A stretch of DNA of 64,000 nt from Comamonas resistens. GTDB lineage: Bacteria; Pseudomonadota; Gammaproteobacteria; Burkholderiales; Burkholderiaceae_C. Position 1 is the stretch's first letter. Each line of letters starts with the position of its first letter. Shown here in pieces: positions 33,481-41,729 of the stretch. Both the position numbers and the translations under genes were made by a program. The stretch covers positions 62,001 to 126,000 of the forward strand of contig NZ_CP125947.1 in assembly GCF_030064165.1 (NCBI RefSeq), in the 5' to 3' direction. The notes under the pieces were generated by a model. The model had not been told where the DNA came from. It saw only the letters and a list, made by a program, of their open reading frames with translations, and did no database searches.

Positions 33481-34251
33481 TCAAGCATGTTCTTCCTCTC
33501 CCAGATAGGCGGTGCGCACCACGGGATCGACGCGAATCTGATCGGGCGTGCCTGTGGCCACCACCGTGCCGTTGACCATGACGGTGATGCGATCGGCGAT
33601 GCGGAACACGGCATCCATATCGTGTTCGACCAGCAGCACGGCATGGCCTGTTTTGAGTTCCTGCAGCAGGTCCAGCATGCGCTCGGTCTCTTCGGCACCC
33701 ATGCCGGCCAGCGGCTCGTCCAGCAGCAGCACGCGGGGCTCGGTGGCCAGGCACATGGCCACTTCCAATTGGCGTTTGGCGCCATGGCTCAGGCTGCCTG
33801 CGATGCGCTGCGCATGGGTGCCCAGGCCGGCGCGCGAAAGCGCAGCTTGTGCGCGCTGCAGGCTGCGGGCGCAATGCTGGGCGTTTTCCCAGATGCGCCA
33901 GGGACTGGCACTGGCCTGGGCCTGTGCGGTCAGGCGGCAGTTTTCCAGCACGGTGAACTCGCCAAAAATCGTGGTGCGCTGGTAGCTGCGGCCCACGCCT
34001 GCCTTGGCGCGCTGGGGCTGGGGCATGGCGGTCACGTCATGGCCTTCGAGCGTGATGCTGCCGCTGCTGGCCGCTATCTCGCCCGAGAGCATATTGATCA
34101 GCGTGGACTTGCCCGCGCCATTGGTGCCGATGACGGCGTGAACCTCGCCTTCGTGCAGATCGATGTCCACATTGTTGACAGCGACCAGACCGCCAAAGCG
34201 CCGCGTCAGGCCGCGCACGGACATCTTGGGTGCGCGTGTTGCATCAACCAT
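33481..34251 (-). CDS. livG: Branched-chain-type ABC transporter ATPase LivG
   Basis: A 256-residue ATPase. Walker A is GTNGAGKSTL, the Q-loop lies in GVGRSYQRTTIF, the signature is LSHGAKRQLEVAM, Walker B VLLLDEPLAGM and the H-loop VEHDM, all intact. It pairs with LivF. The start at 34251 overlaps the end of livM by 8 nt; an upstream frame to 34323 is inside livM and not used. Part of livJ-H-M-G-F, transcribed leftwards. Confidence 0.94.
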   Translation of the reverse strand: MVDATRAPKMSVRGLTRRFGGLVAVNNVDIDLHEGEVHAVIGTNGAGKSTLINMLSGEIAASSGSITLEGHDVTAMPQPQRAKAGVGRSYQRTTIFGEFTVLENCRLTAQAQASASPWRIWENAQHCARSLQRAQAALSRAGLGTHAQRIAGSLSHGAKRQLEVAMCLATEPRVLLLDEPLAGMGAEETERMLDLLQELKTGHAVLLVEHDMDAVFRIADRITVMVNGTVVATGTPDQIRVDPVVRTAYLGEEEHA

Positions 34252-35338
34252 GGCTTGCTCCTTGATCGATAGCTGCTGGCGCTTTTTCCTTCTGCGCTGC
34301 AGCCCTTTTTTGCCAACGGTCATTGATGCCGACCAGCCCCTTGGGCAGCAGGGCCACGAGCGCGATGATGGCCATGCCCAGCGTCAGCTGCCAGTGGTCT
34401 GCTGCATTGCCCATGATGGCATGCGTGCTCAGCAGCTCCTTGAGCAGCACAAAGGTGATGGTGCCCAGTACGGCACCGCGCAGCGAGCCCACGCCGCCCA
34501 GAATCAGCATCAGCAGCACTTCGCCCGAGTGGTGCCAGGCCAGCAGTTCGGGGTTCACAACAGCGTCACGCGCGGCGAGCAAAAAGCCCGCCAGCCCGGC
34601 CAGTGCACCCGCGATCACAAAGCCTGCCAGCTTGTAGCCATAGGTGGTGAAACCGGCGGCACGCATGCGCTGCTCGTTGACACGGATACCTGCGAGCACA
34701 TGGCCGAAACGCGAGTGGCGCAGCACGGCGACAAAGCCATAGACCAGCACCAGTGCGGCCAGCACCACGTAGTACTGGGTGCTGCCGCTCTCCATGTCCA
34801 GCGCGCCTATGGCTGGGCGCTGCATGAGGTAGATGCCGTCGCTGCCGCCGAAGTAGCCCACGTCATGCACGACGAAGAAAGCCAGCTGCGCAAACGCCAG
34901 CGTGACCATGATGAAGTACACGCCTTTGGTGCGCAGGCTCAGGGCGCCCACCACCAGGGCATACAGGCCGGAAGCCAGCAAGGCAGCGCCCAGCATGACC
35001 AGGAAATTGCTGCCGTCGGGCCCGGCAGCTTTGACGGCTGCATAGGCGCCCAGGCCGAAGTAGGCCGCATGGCCGAGGCTGACCAGCCCGGTCCCGCCGA
35101 CCAGAATATGCAGGCTCAGCGCAAAGATGGACAGGATCATGATCTTGACCACCAGGTCGGACAGATAGCCCGACCAGAAAGGCTGGGCCACGGCCAGCAG
35201 CAAGGCCACGGTCAGCGGCAACACCGTGCTCACCCAGCGGCTCTTGGAGCGTATGGGGCGGCTCTGGTTGGTCACCGCAGGAGCCTCGGCATAAGCCTGG
35301 TTGGACTGCGGCAGCGGCGTATAGGAGGTGTCGCTCAT
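34244..35338 (-). CDS. livM: Branched-chain-type ABC transporter permease LivM
   Basis: A 364-residue permease with about nine or ten transmembrane segments; conserved stretches are LSLHILVGGTGLVSLGHAAYFGLGAYAAV and GGVGSLRGAVLGTITFVLLKE. The hydrophilic N-terminus (about 1-40) precedes the first helix. The C-terminal tail APAAIDQGASHG is encoded by a copy of the short repeat R3 (34262-34284), so the repeat has become part of the protein. Start 35338 is chosen over longer reading from 35413 into an R2 repeat region. Confidence 0.93.
   Translation of the reverse strand: MSDTSYTPLPQSNQAYAEAPAVTNQSRPIRSKSRWVSTVLPLTVALLLAVAQPFWSGYLSDLVVKIMILSIFALSLHILVGGTGLVSLGHAAYFGLGAYAAVKAAGPDGSNFLVMLGAALLASGLYALVVGALSLRTKGVYFIMVTLAFAQLAFFVVHDVGYFGGSDGIYLMQRPAIGALDMESGSTQYYVVLAALVLVYGFVAVLRHSRFGHVLAGIRVNEQRMRAAGFTTYGYKLAGFVIAGALAGLAGFLLAARDAVVNPELLAWHHSGEVLLMLILGGVGSLRGAVLGTITFVLLKELLSTHAIMGNAADHWQLTLGMAIIALVALLPKGLVGINDRWQKRAAAQKEKAPAAIDQGASHG
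34262..34284 (+). repeat. TAGCTGC-type repeat (family R3) inside the livM 3' end
   Basis: TTGATCGATAGCTGCTGGCGCTT overlaps the last codons of livM and encodes part of its C-terminal tail on the opposite strand. Confidence 0.6.
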
Positions 35339-35399
35339 ATCAGTGATCCGAACGCTTGGTAGGGCTGAGCTGCGCATGAACTGGGCGCAATCCAGGTCG

Positions 35400-35497
35400 G
35401 GGGCACCGAGCAAGGGCCGCCCCGCAGCGAAGGTGTCGTCCCCCTCCGGCGCGCAGCGCCAGAGAGGGGGAAGGCGCGAAGCGACTCAGGGGGTGCC
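35400..35497 (-). repeat. GC-rich dispersed repeat (family R2), copy f, inside liv operon
   Basis: Starts GGGCACCGAGCAAGGGCCGCC and ends GACTCAGGGGGTGCC, abutting the livH stop. It is a direct repeat of copy e at 33382, about 2.0 kb away, with livG and livM between. Confidence 0.8.
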
Positions 35498-36367
35498 TCA
35501 TCTTTTTCCCATCAGACCTTCGGGTCGCCAGACAAGAATGACGGCCATCAGCAGATAGATGCTCATGCCGCTGAGTTCCTGGAAGAACACCTTGCCAAAG
35601 GTATCCACAAAGCCCACCAGCAGCGAGGCAATCAGTGCGCCGGTGATCGAGCCTATTCCGCCGATGACGACGACCACAAAGCAGATGATGAGCACGCTGG
35701 AGCCCATGTTCGGGTAGACCGAACTCATGGGTGCGGCAATCATGCCTGCGAGTGCCGCCAGGGCCACGCCCACGGCAAACACGATGCGGTACAGGCGTTT
35801 GATGTTGATGCCCAGGCCGCGCACCATGTCACGGTTGCTGGCACCGGCGCGGATCATCATCCCTAAGCGCGTGCGGTTGACGGTGTAGTACATCAGCAGC
35901 GCCACGACCAGGCAGGCCACGGCCGCAAATACGTTGTACCAGGGGTATTGCATCATGCCCATGAGGGGGAAGCTGCCGGCCAGCCAGGCCGGCTTTTCCA
36001 CGCCATGCACATCGTTGTCCACAAGGATGGCGCGCAGGCCTTCGAACACCAGGATCAGGCCGTAGGTCATCAGCACCTGCTGCAGGTGATCACGCTCGTA
36101 GAGAAAGCTGAAGAAGGCCCATTCCAGAAAATAGCCGAGCACCACGGCGATAAGGACGCCGAGCAGCAGCATGGTGATGAAATGCTGGCCCAGATAGGGA
36201 GCCAGCGAGAACGCCACATAGGCACCGATCATGTAGAAGCTGCCATGGGCGAGATTGATCACGCCCATGATGCCGAAGATCAGGGTCAGGCCGGAGGCCA
36301 GCAGAAACAGCAGCAATCCGTACTGAATCGAGTTCAGACACTGCACGAGAAATGTGGCGATATCCAC
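35498..36367 (-). CDS. livH: Branched-chain-type ABC transporter permease LivH
   Basis: A 289-residue permease with about eight transmembrane segments. LNSIQYGLLLFLLASGLTLIFGIMGVINLAHGSFYMIGAYVAF is the classic LivH N-terminus, and GGIGSITGALIASLLVGFVDTFGKVFF the conserved C-terminal loop. It forms the membrane channel with LivM. An R2 repeat separates it from livM; livJ starts 163 bp upstream. A second liv-type copy is not in the window. Confidence 0.94.
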   Translation of the reverse strand: MDIATFLVQCLNSIQYGLLLFLLASGLTLIFGIMGVINLAHGSFYMIGAYVAFSLAPYLGQHFITMLLLGVLIAVVLGYFLEWAFFSFLYERDHLQQVLMTYGLILVFEGLRAILVDNDVHGVEKPAWLAGSFPLMGMMQYPWYNVFAAVACLVVALLMYYTVNRTRLGMMIRAGASNRDMVRGLGINIKRLYRIVFAVGVALAALAGMIAAPMSSVYPNMGSSVLIICFVVVVIGGIGSITGALIASLLVGFVDTFGKVFFQELSGMSIYLLMAVILVWRPEGLMGKR

Positions 36368-36530
36368 GGCAATCCTTCGCTAAGCGGAATCTCGGTCTTT
36401 TGTCCTCGCGGGTCATACAGCCCAGCGAATCGTAGATTCGCGTTCGAGACGAGGCGTCTTGTCGCAGACAGCACCAAGGGTGCGGCAAGACAAGGCAACG
36501 ACGTATCAAGGGCTGTATGGGCCGCGCAAC

Positions 36531-37691
36531 TTACATGCGGCAGCCGCGTGCGGGGTCTGCCAGGGCCTTGACGGCAATGCCGATCTTCTTGTTTTCCTTG
36601 CCGTCGACCTTGCGCAGATAGATGTCCTGCACCGGGTTGTGCGCCTTGCTCAGGGTGAAGTCGCCGCGCGGGCTGGCAATCGTGGCTTTTTCAATCGCCG
36701 TGCGGAAGACGTCCTTCTTGCCGATGTCGCCGCCTGCGGCCTTCAGGCCTACGGTCAGCATCTGCGCCGCGTCATAGCCTTGCACGGCATAGACATCGGG
36801 TTGCAGCTTGTAGTTCTTGGCGTAGTTGACGCGGAAGGCCTTGTCGCGTTCCGTGCCCAGCTCGTCCGCGTAGTGCAGCGTGGTCAGCATGCCTTGTGCG
36901 GCCTCGCCCTGGGCTTCCAGCGTGCCATCGGTCAGGAAGCCCGGGCCGTACAGCGGAATGGTCTTGGACAGACCCGAGGCGTGATAGTCCTTGACGAACT
37001 TCACGGCGCCGGCGCCGGCAAAGAAGGAAAACACCGCATCGGGCTTGGCCGCAGCGATCTCGGTCAGCAGGGCCTGGAATTCCACGTTGGGGAAGGGCAG
37101 GGTCAGCTGCTTGCTGACCTTGCCGCCGCTCTTTTCAAAACCTTCCTTGAAGCCGTTGACGGCTTCCTCGCCGGCCGCGTACTTCCAGGTGATGGTCATG
37201 GCGTTCTTCTTGCCTTCCTTGGCGGCCACCACACCCATGGGGTAGGCGGTCTGCCAGTTGGTGAAGGAGCTGCGGAAGATATTGGGCGCGCACATGGGGC
37301 CGGTCACGGCGTCGGCGCCGGCATTGGGCACGATGAGCACGGTGCCGCTTTCCTTGGCGGCCTTGGCCATGGCCATGGCGACGCCCGAGTGCACGGTGCC
37401 CACGATCACGTCCACCTTGTCGCGCTTGATCAGACGGTTGACATTGTCCGTAGCCTTGGCGGGGTCGGACTCGTCATCGACCTTGAAGAATTCGATCTCG
37501 CGCCCGCCCAGCTTGCCGCCTTGCTCGCCCACATACATGCGAAAGCCGTTTTCGATGGCGTTGCCCAGCGCCGCATAGGTGCCGCTGTAGGGCAGCATGA
37601 AGCCGACCTTGATCTTGTCCTGCGCCATGGCGCTGCAGCTGGCGGCTGCTGCCAGCGCGATGGCGCTCCACTTTGCCCATTGCTTGCTCAT
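36531..37691 (-). CDS. livJ: Branched-chain-type ABC transporter substrate-binding protein
   Basis: A 386-residue periplasmic binding protein (type 1, Peripla_BP_6). MSKQWAKWSAIALAAAASCSAMAQ is a signal peptide with cleavage after SAMA. DKIKVGFMLPYSGTYAALGNAIENGFRMYV, DVIVGTVHSGVAMAMAKAAKESG and YDAAQML are typical of aromatic-acid or amide binding members of the family. It captures the substrate for LivHMGF. GAGGAGAC lies before the ATG. With benzoate-CoA ligase next door, benzoate is the likely ligand. Confidence 0.92.
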   Translation of the reverse strand: MSKQWAKWSAIALAAAASCSAMAQDKIKVGFMLPYSGTYAALGNAIENGFRMYVGEQGGKLGGREIEFFKVDDESDPAKATDNVNRLIKRDKVDVIVGTVHSGVAMAMAKAAKESGTVLIVPNAGADAVTGPMCAPNIFRSSFTNWQTAYPMGVVAAKEGKKNAMTITWKYAAGEEAVNGFKEGFEKSGGKVSKQLTLPFPNVEFQALLTEIAAAKPDAVFSFFAGAGAVKFVKDYHASGLSKTIPLYGPGFLTDGTLEAQGEAAQGMLTTLHYADELGTERDKAFRVNYAKNYKLQPDVYAVQGYDAAQMLTVGLKAAGGDIGKKDVFRTAIEKATIASPRGDFTLSKAHNPVQDIYLRKVDGKENKKIGIAVKALADPARGCRM

Positions 37692-37840
37692 GCTTGTCTC
37701 CTCGTGGTTGGTCTGTAATTGCCTGGGTTGAATCACTGGTGCTGACAGGGGGCGTGTGGGCCAGATGCGCACACGAGCGCACTCTAACAACTTTAGGTTT
37801 AAAGCAATACCGGCGATTGCCCTAGTGAGCCGACTTCGTT

Positions 37841-37865
37841 TTTGCTAGCTGATCGCGCTTGATTG
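37841..37865 (+). repeat. TAGCTGC-type repeat (family R3), diverged
   Basis: GCTAGCTGATCGCGCTTGATTGG in the gap between livJ and the benzoate-CoA ligase gene. Confidence 0.45.
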
Positions 37866-37873
37866 GCAAAGCT

Positions 37874-39460
37874 TCAGCTGGGTTTTGACTCCAATTCGCG
37901 CAGGCGAAAGCGCTGGATCTTTCCGGTCGCGGTTTTGGGCAACTCGTCGACAAACTCGATGAAGCGCGGATATTTGTAGGCAGCCAGGCGTGATTTGACA
38001 AAGGCCTTGAGCTCATCTTCGGTGGTGCTGTGCCCGGGTTTGCACACCACATAGGACTTGGTCTTGACCAGGCCTTGCGCGTCGGTCACGCCAATGACCG
38101 CAGCTTCCAGCACTGCGGGGTGCAGCTGCAGCGTGGATTCGACCTCGAACGGCGAGACGTAGATGCCGCTGACCTTGAGCATGTCGTCGCTGCGGCCCGC
38201 ATAGGTGTAGTAGCCGTCGGCATCGCGCACATATTTGTCGCCGCTCTTGAGCCAGGCACCCTGAAAGGTATCGCGGGTCTTGTCGCGGTTGCACCAGTAC
38301 ATCAGCGCGGTGCTGGGGCCCTTGATGTAGAGGTCGCCGATTTCGCCATCGCCCACGGGTTTGCCGTCCTCGCCGCGCAGCTCCACCTCATAGCCGGGAA
38401 CGGGCTTTCCGGTGCTGCCGTAGCGTATGTCCTCGGGCCGGTTGGAGATGAAGATGTGCAGCATCTCCGTGGAGCCGATGCCATCGACGATATCGGCACC
38501 AAAGTGTGCCTTGAAGCGCTGGGCAATCTCGGCGGGCAGGGCTTCTCCTGCCGATGAGCACATGCGCAGGCTGACCTGGTCACGTGCAGGCAGAGCAGGG
38601 TGGGCCAGCATGCCGGCAAAGCCCGTGGGCGCACCGAAAAACACCGTGGGCCGATGCCGGGTCCAGCGCGCGAAAGTGGCTTCGGGCGTGGGGCGTTCGG
38701 CCATCAGGACCACGCTGGCACCCACGCTCAAGGGGAAGGTCAGGGCGTTGCCAAGACCGTAGGCAAAGTAAAGCTTGGCAGCGGAAAAGCAGACATCGTT
38801 TTCCGTCAGGCCCAGCACGGGCTTGCCATACAACTGTGCCGTCCAGTAGGGATTGGCATGGGTGTGGACCGCGCCCTTGGGCTTGCCGGTGGAGCCTGAG
38901 GAATACAGCCAGAAACCGGGGTCGTCGCCCTTGGTCCTGGCGGCGTGGGCCAGGGGCTGCTGCCGGTCCAGCCAGGGCTGCATGGGCTCGAAAGCCGGTG
39001 GCAGGCCCTGGGGCGCATCCTCGGGGTGAGCCACCCAGATATGGTTGACCTCATGCTGAGCCTGGTTCAAGGCTTGCTGCACCACGGGCACCAGGGCGCC
39101 GTTGGTCAGAATTGCCTGGGCCCGGCTGTGCTCCAGCATATAGGCGTAGTCGTCGACGGTCAGCAAGGTATTGATGGCAACCGGCACCACGCCTGCATAC
39201 ATCGCTCCCAAAAACGAGATCGCCCATTCGCGCATATCGTGCATGACCAGCAGCACGCGTTCCTCGCGATGAATGCCGGCCGCAGCCAGGCCTTGCGCCA
39301 GTCGGCGGGCCTGTTCCTCCAGTTGGGCGTAGCTGAGGCTGCCGTGGTCGTCGATATAAGCCGTCTTGCTGCCCCGCGCGCGGTTGAGCTCAAACAGATG
39401 CTGGGCAAAGTTGAAGGGCTGTGTGAAGTCGACGGTGGTGTTGATCGTGGTGTCGTTCAT
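37874..39460 (-). CDS. bclA: Benzoate-CoA ligase
   Basis: A 528-residue ANL-family CoA ligase. FNFAQHLFELNRARGSKTAYIDDHG, the ATP motif YSSGSTGKPKGAVHTH and KLYFAYGLGNALTFPLSVGASVVLM match benzoate- and hydroxybenzoate-CoA ligases; the C-terminal LPKTATGKIQRFRLRE has the catalytic lysine. It makes benzoyl-CoA, the first step of the box pathway. ATG 39460 is preferred over a GTG six codons upstream. It ends beside the liv operon and starts 4 bp after the boxD stop, so boxD and bclA are one transcript. Confidence 0.93.
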   Translation of the reverse strand: MNDTTINTTVDFTQPFNFAQHLFELNRARGSKTAYIDDHGSLSYAQLEEQARRLAQGLAAAGIHREERVLLVMHDMREWAISFLGAMYAGVVPVAINTLLTVDDYAYMLEHSRAQAILTNGALVPVVQQALNQAQHEVNHIWVAHPEDAPQGLPPAFEPMQPWLDRQQPLAHAARTKGDDPGFWLYSSGSTGKPKGAVHTHANPYWTAQLYGKPVLGLTENDVCFSAAKLYFAYGLGNALTFPLSVGASVVLMAERPTPEATFARWTRHRPTVFFGAPTGFAGMLAHPALPARDQVSLRMCSSAGEALPAEIAQRFKAHFGADIVDGIGSTEMLHIFISNRPEDIRYGSTGKPVPGYEVELRGEDGKPVGDGEIGDLYIKGPSTALMYWCNRDKTRDTFQGAWLKSGDKYVRDADGYYTYAGRSDDMLKVSGIYVSPFEVESTLQLHPAVLEAAVIGVTDAQGLVKTKSYVVCKPGHSTTEDELKAFVKSRLAAYKYPRFIEFVDELPKTATGKIQRFRLRELESKPS

Positions 39461-39464
39461 GGCC

Positions 39465-41027
39465 TCATGCCTCCACACTCTGGTTCAGCGCCTGCAGCAC
39501 CTGGGGCGCGGCCTGAATGGCGCTCTTGCGGTGGTAGAAATCCAGTGCCCGCAGACCGCCCAGCTCGGCCCCGCCGCCTGCGCGGCCCGGGCCGCCGTGC
39601 TGAGATTGGGGCATGACGTTGCCGTGGCCTGAATGCAGCTTGGCGACATCGGGGCTGATGATGTGCACGCGCCCATGGCTGGCTGCCAGATCACTGGCAG
39701 CGGCGGCCAGTGCGCCTGCATCTTCGCCATAGACGGAACAGACCAGGGAGCCCTGGCCGCGATGGGCCAGTGCCAGGCCGTGCTCAAGATCACGATAGGG
39801 CATGAGGGTGGCCACGGGGCCAAAGACCTCCATATCGTGGACCAGGGTATGGCCGTCGGGGTCTTGCGTGCCCAGCAGCACGGGTTGAGCACAGGCTGCA
39901 ATGGTCGGATCGGCATCTATCAGGGTCTTGCTGCGTCCGTCATGAAGCGTGCTGGTGTGGGCTAGCAGTTGACTCAGGCCTTGCTGCACGTTTTCGTACT
40001 GCGCGCGGCTGACCAGAGAGCCCATGCGAACGGATTCGTTGCGTGGGTTGCCCACCGTGGTTTTGGCCAGCTGTGCACCAATGGCCTGGGCCACGCTGTC
40101 ATACAGCGTCTGCGGCACCAGCACGCGGCGTATGGCCGTGCATTTCTGGCCGGATTTGACCGTCATTTCGCGTGCCACTTCGCGGGCCAGCAGGGCCACG
40201 GCGTCGCTGTCTGCGGCATGGCCGGGCAGCAGCAAGGCGCAGTTGACGCTGTCGGCCTCGATATTGCTGCGTACCGAATGACGTGTGATGGCCGCATGAG
40301 CGCGAATCGTGGCGGCTGTATCCGCAGAGCCCGTGAAGGACACGACATCCATGGGCTGGAGCTGATCCATCAACCCGGCCGAGCTGCCGCAGATGATGGA
40401 AAGCGCACCGGGCGGCAGCACGCCGGCGTCAATGACATCCTTGACCATGCGCTGCGTGAGCCAGGCCGTGGCCGTGGCTGGCTTGACGATGATGGGCACG
40501 CCCGAGAGCAGGGCCGGGGCCGCTTTTTCCCACAGACCCCAGCTGGGAAAGTTGAAGGCGTTGATGAACAGCGCCACGCCACGCGTGGGCACTTGTATGT
40601 GCTGAGACTGGAAGGCTCCATCCTTGGCCAGCGCCACGGCGGAGCCATCGGTCAGATGCCTGTCATTGCCCAGGGCAGCACCCCATTTGGCGTATTGACT
40701 CAGGGTGTAGATGCCGCCATCGACATCGACGGCCGTGTCGTTCTTCACGGTGCCGCTGTTGGCGATGGAAATTTCGTAATACGCGTCGCGGTTGGCCAGC
40801 AGCACGGCGGCCACGTCGGCCAGCAGCTTGGCACGCTGGGCATGGCTCAGCGCGCGCAAGGCCTTGCCACCGGTTTCGCGGGCAAAGGCAAAGGCGGCGG
40901 GTAGATCCAGGCCCGTGGCATCGACACGGACCAGTGGCGTGCCCAGCACGGGATCCAGCAATGTGCTGCCCGGGCCCTGGCCGGTTTGCCAGCGGCCAGC
41001 AACATGATTGGCAAGTAGCTCTGTCAT
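39465..41027 (-). CDS. boxD: 3,4-dehydroadipyl-CoA semialdehyde dehydrogenase
   Basis: A 520-residue aldehyde dehydrogenase of the PaaZ-N/BoxD type. MTELLANHVAGRWQTG, VALFINAFNFPSWGLWEKAAPALLSGVPIIVKPATATAWLTQ, NIEADSVNCALLLPG with the general base and SGQKCTAIRRVLVP with the nucleophilic cysteine support this. There is no C-terminal hydratase domain, so it is BoxD rather than PaaZ. It oxidises the semialdehyde made after ring cleavage in the aerobic benzoyl-CoA pathway. Start 41027 is taken; the upstream frame to 41072 overlaps the neighbouring gene. Confidence 0.93.
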   Translation of the reverse strand: MTELLANHVAGRWQTGQGPGSTLLDPVLGTPLVRVDATGLDLPAAFAFARETGGKALRALSHAQRAKLLADVAAVLLANRDAYYEISIANSGTVKNDTAVDVDGGIYTLSQYAKWGAALGNDRHLTDGSAVALAKDGAFQSQHIQVPTRGVALFINAFNFPSWGLWEKAAPALLSGVPIIVKPATATAWLTQRMVKDVIDAGVLPPGALSIICGSSAGLMDQLQPMDVVSFTGSADTAATIRAHAAITRHSVRSNIEADSVNCALLLPGHAADSDAVALLAREVAREMTVKSGQKCTAIRRVLVPQTLYDSVAQAIGAQLAKTTVGNPRNESVRMGSLVSRAQYENVQQGLSQLLAHTSTLHDGRSKTLIDADPTIAACAQPVLLGTQDPDGHTLVHDMEVFGPVATLMPYRDLEHGLALAHRGQGSLVCSVYGEDAGALAAAASDLAASHGRVHIISPDVAKLHSGHGNVMPQSQHGGPGRAGGGAELGGLRALDFYHRKSAIQAAPQVLQALNQSVEA

Positions 41028-41068
41028 GACTTCAACCTTGATGAATGACTGCGTGTAGCTAGAGGCCT

Positions 41069-41563
41069 TCAAGCCGCGCGTCGTGTGAACTGGATCTGCC
41101 CTTGCGGCAGCAGATAGAGCACCCAGGCCTCACCCTGGATCACGGTGGGATGGTGGGCGCTGCCCGGCCCATAGACGCACCAGCCAGCGGCATGGCCGTC
41201 AAACAAGGCGCCTGGCGTGATGGGGAGGATGAGATCGATCTCGCCCAGAGGGTGGCTGTGGTGCGGGCCGGCAATGTCTTTCATCTGCACCACATCGACC
41301 GAGAAGCCGCCCAGCTCGGCGCCGGCTTCAAACACGCGGCCCCAGCGTATGCCGCCGTTTTCGCGCTGGCAGAGCCAGCCTTGTGCCACGCCGCTGGCGC
41401 AGGCTTCCATCATCTGCCGGTACCAGTCGCTGTCTGCACCATAGTGCGCGTTGAGCCATTTCTGCAGATCGGCATCCAAAGCGCGCCCATACAGGCGTTG
41501 GGCGACAGTTGCGACCAACTGCTGGAATGTCTCAAGTGAGTGCGCGGTGCTGGGGGCAGCCAT
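41069..41563 (-). CDS. PF16155 (DUF4863, 4-hydroxylaminobenzoate lyase-like) protein
   Basis: A 164-residue cupin-like protein. SLETFQQLVATVAQRLYGRALDADLQKWLNAHYG opens it, and GPHHSHPLGEIDLILPITPGALFDGHAAGWCVYGPGSAHHPTVI holds histidines that could bind metal. The family includes 4-hydroxylaminobenzoate lyase (PnbB) and genes often found in box clusters with no proven role. AGGAGAC precedes ATG 41563. It heads the transcript with boxD and bclA and is divergent from boxR. Whether it acts in benzoate or in nitrobenzoate breakdown is open. Confidence 0.8.
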   Translation of the reverse strand: MAAPSTAHSLETFQQLVATVAQRLYGRALDADLQKWLNAHYGADSDWYRQMMEACASGVAQGWLCQRENGGIRWGRVFEAGAELGGFSVDVVQMKDIAGPHHSHPLGEIDLILPITPGALFDGHAAGWCVYGPGSAHHPTVIQGEAWVLYLLPQGQIQFTRRAA

Positions 41564-41613
41564 GATGTCTCCTGATGAGCTGCTCTGAGCAGCATCAAAT
41601 TCTTTGCCGAAAC

Positions 41614-41679
41614 ATGCAATATTGTGCGTGTATTTCAAAGATAGATAGGTGACAATGCAGTGTCAAGCAATATATTGCA
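41614..41679. promoter_or_regulatory. Candidate BoxR operators between divergent boxR and box genes
   Basis: Two related sites: ATGCAATATTGTGCG (41614-41628), i.e. TGCA-N6-TGCG, and AGCAATATATTGCA (41666-41679), whose minus-strand reading is TGCA-N6-TGCT. GCAATATATTGC is a perfect 12-bp palindrome. BzdR/BoxR-type regulators are reported to bind TGCA repeats, so these are good candidates for repression in both directions. Confidence 0.6.
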
Positions 41680-41729
41680 TGACTGGCGTTAACCCCACTG
41701 TTTATCATTCACGCCCTCTGGGGAGTTTT

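Noticed and set aside
37874..39460. Reading the ligase as acetyl-CoA synthetase
   Set aside because: Length of 528 residues and the KLYFAYGLGNALTFPLS segment fit benzoate-CoA ligases, and it is next to boxD and boxR.
39465..41027. Reading boxD as PaaZ
   Set aside because: There is no C-terminal MaoC hydratase domain and the protein ends at 520 residues, as expected for BoxD.
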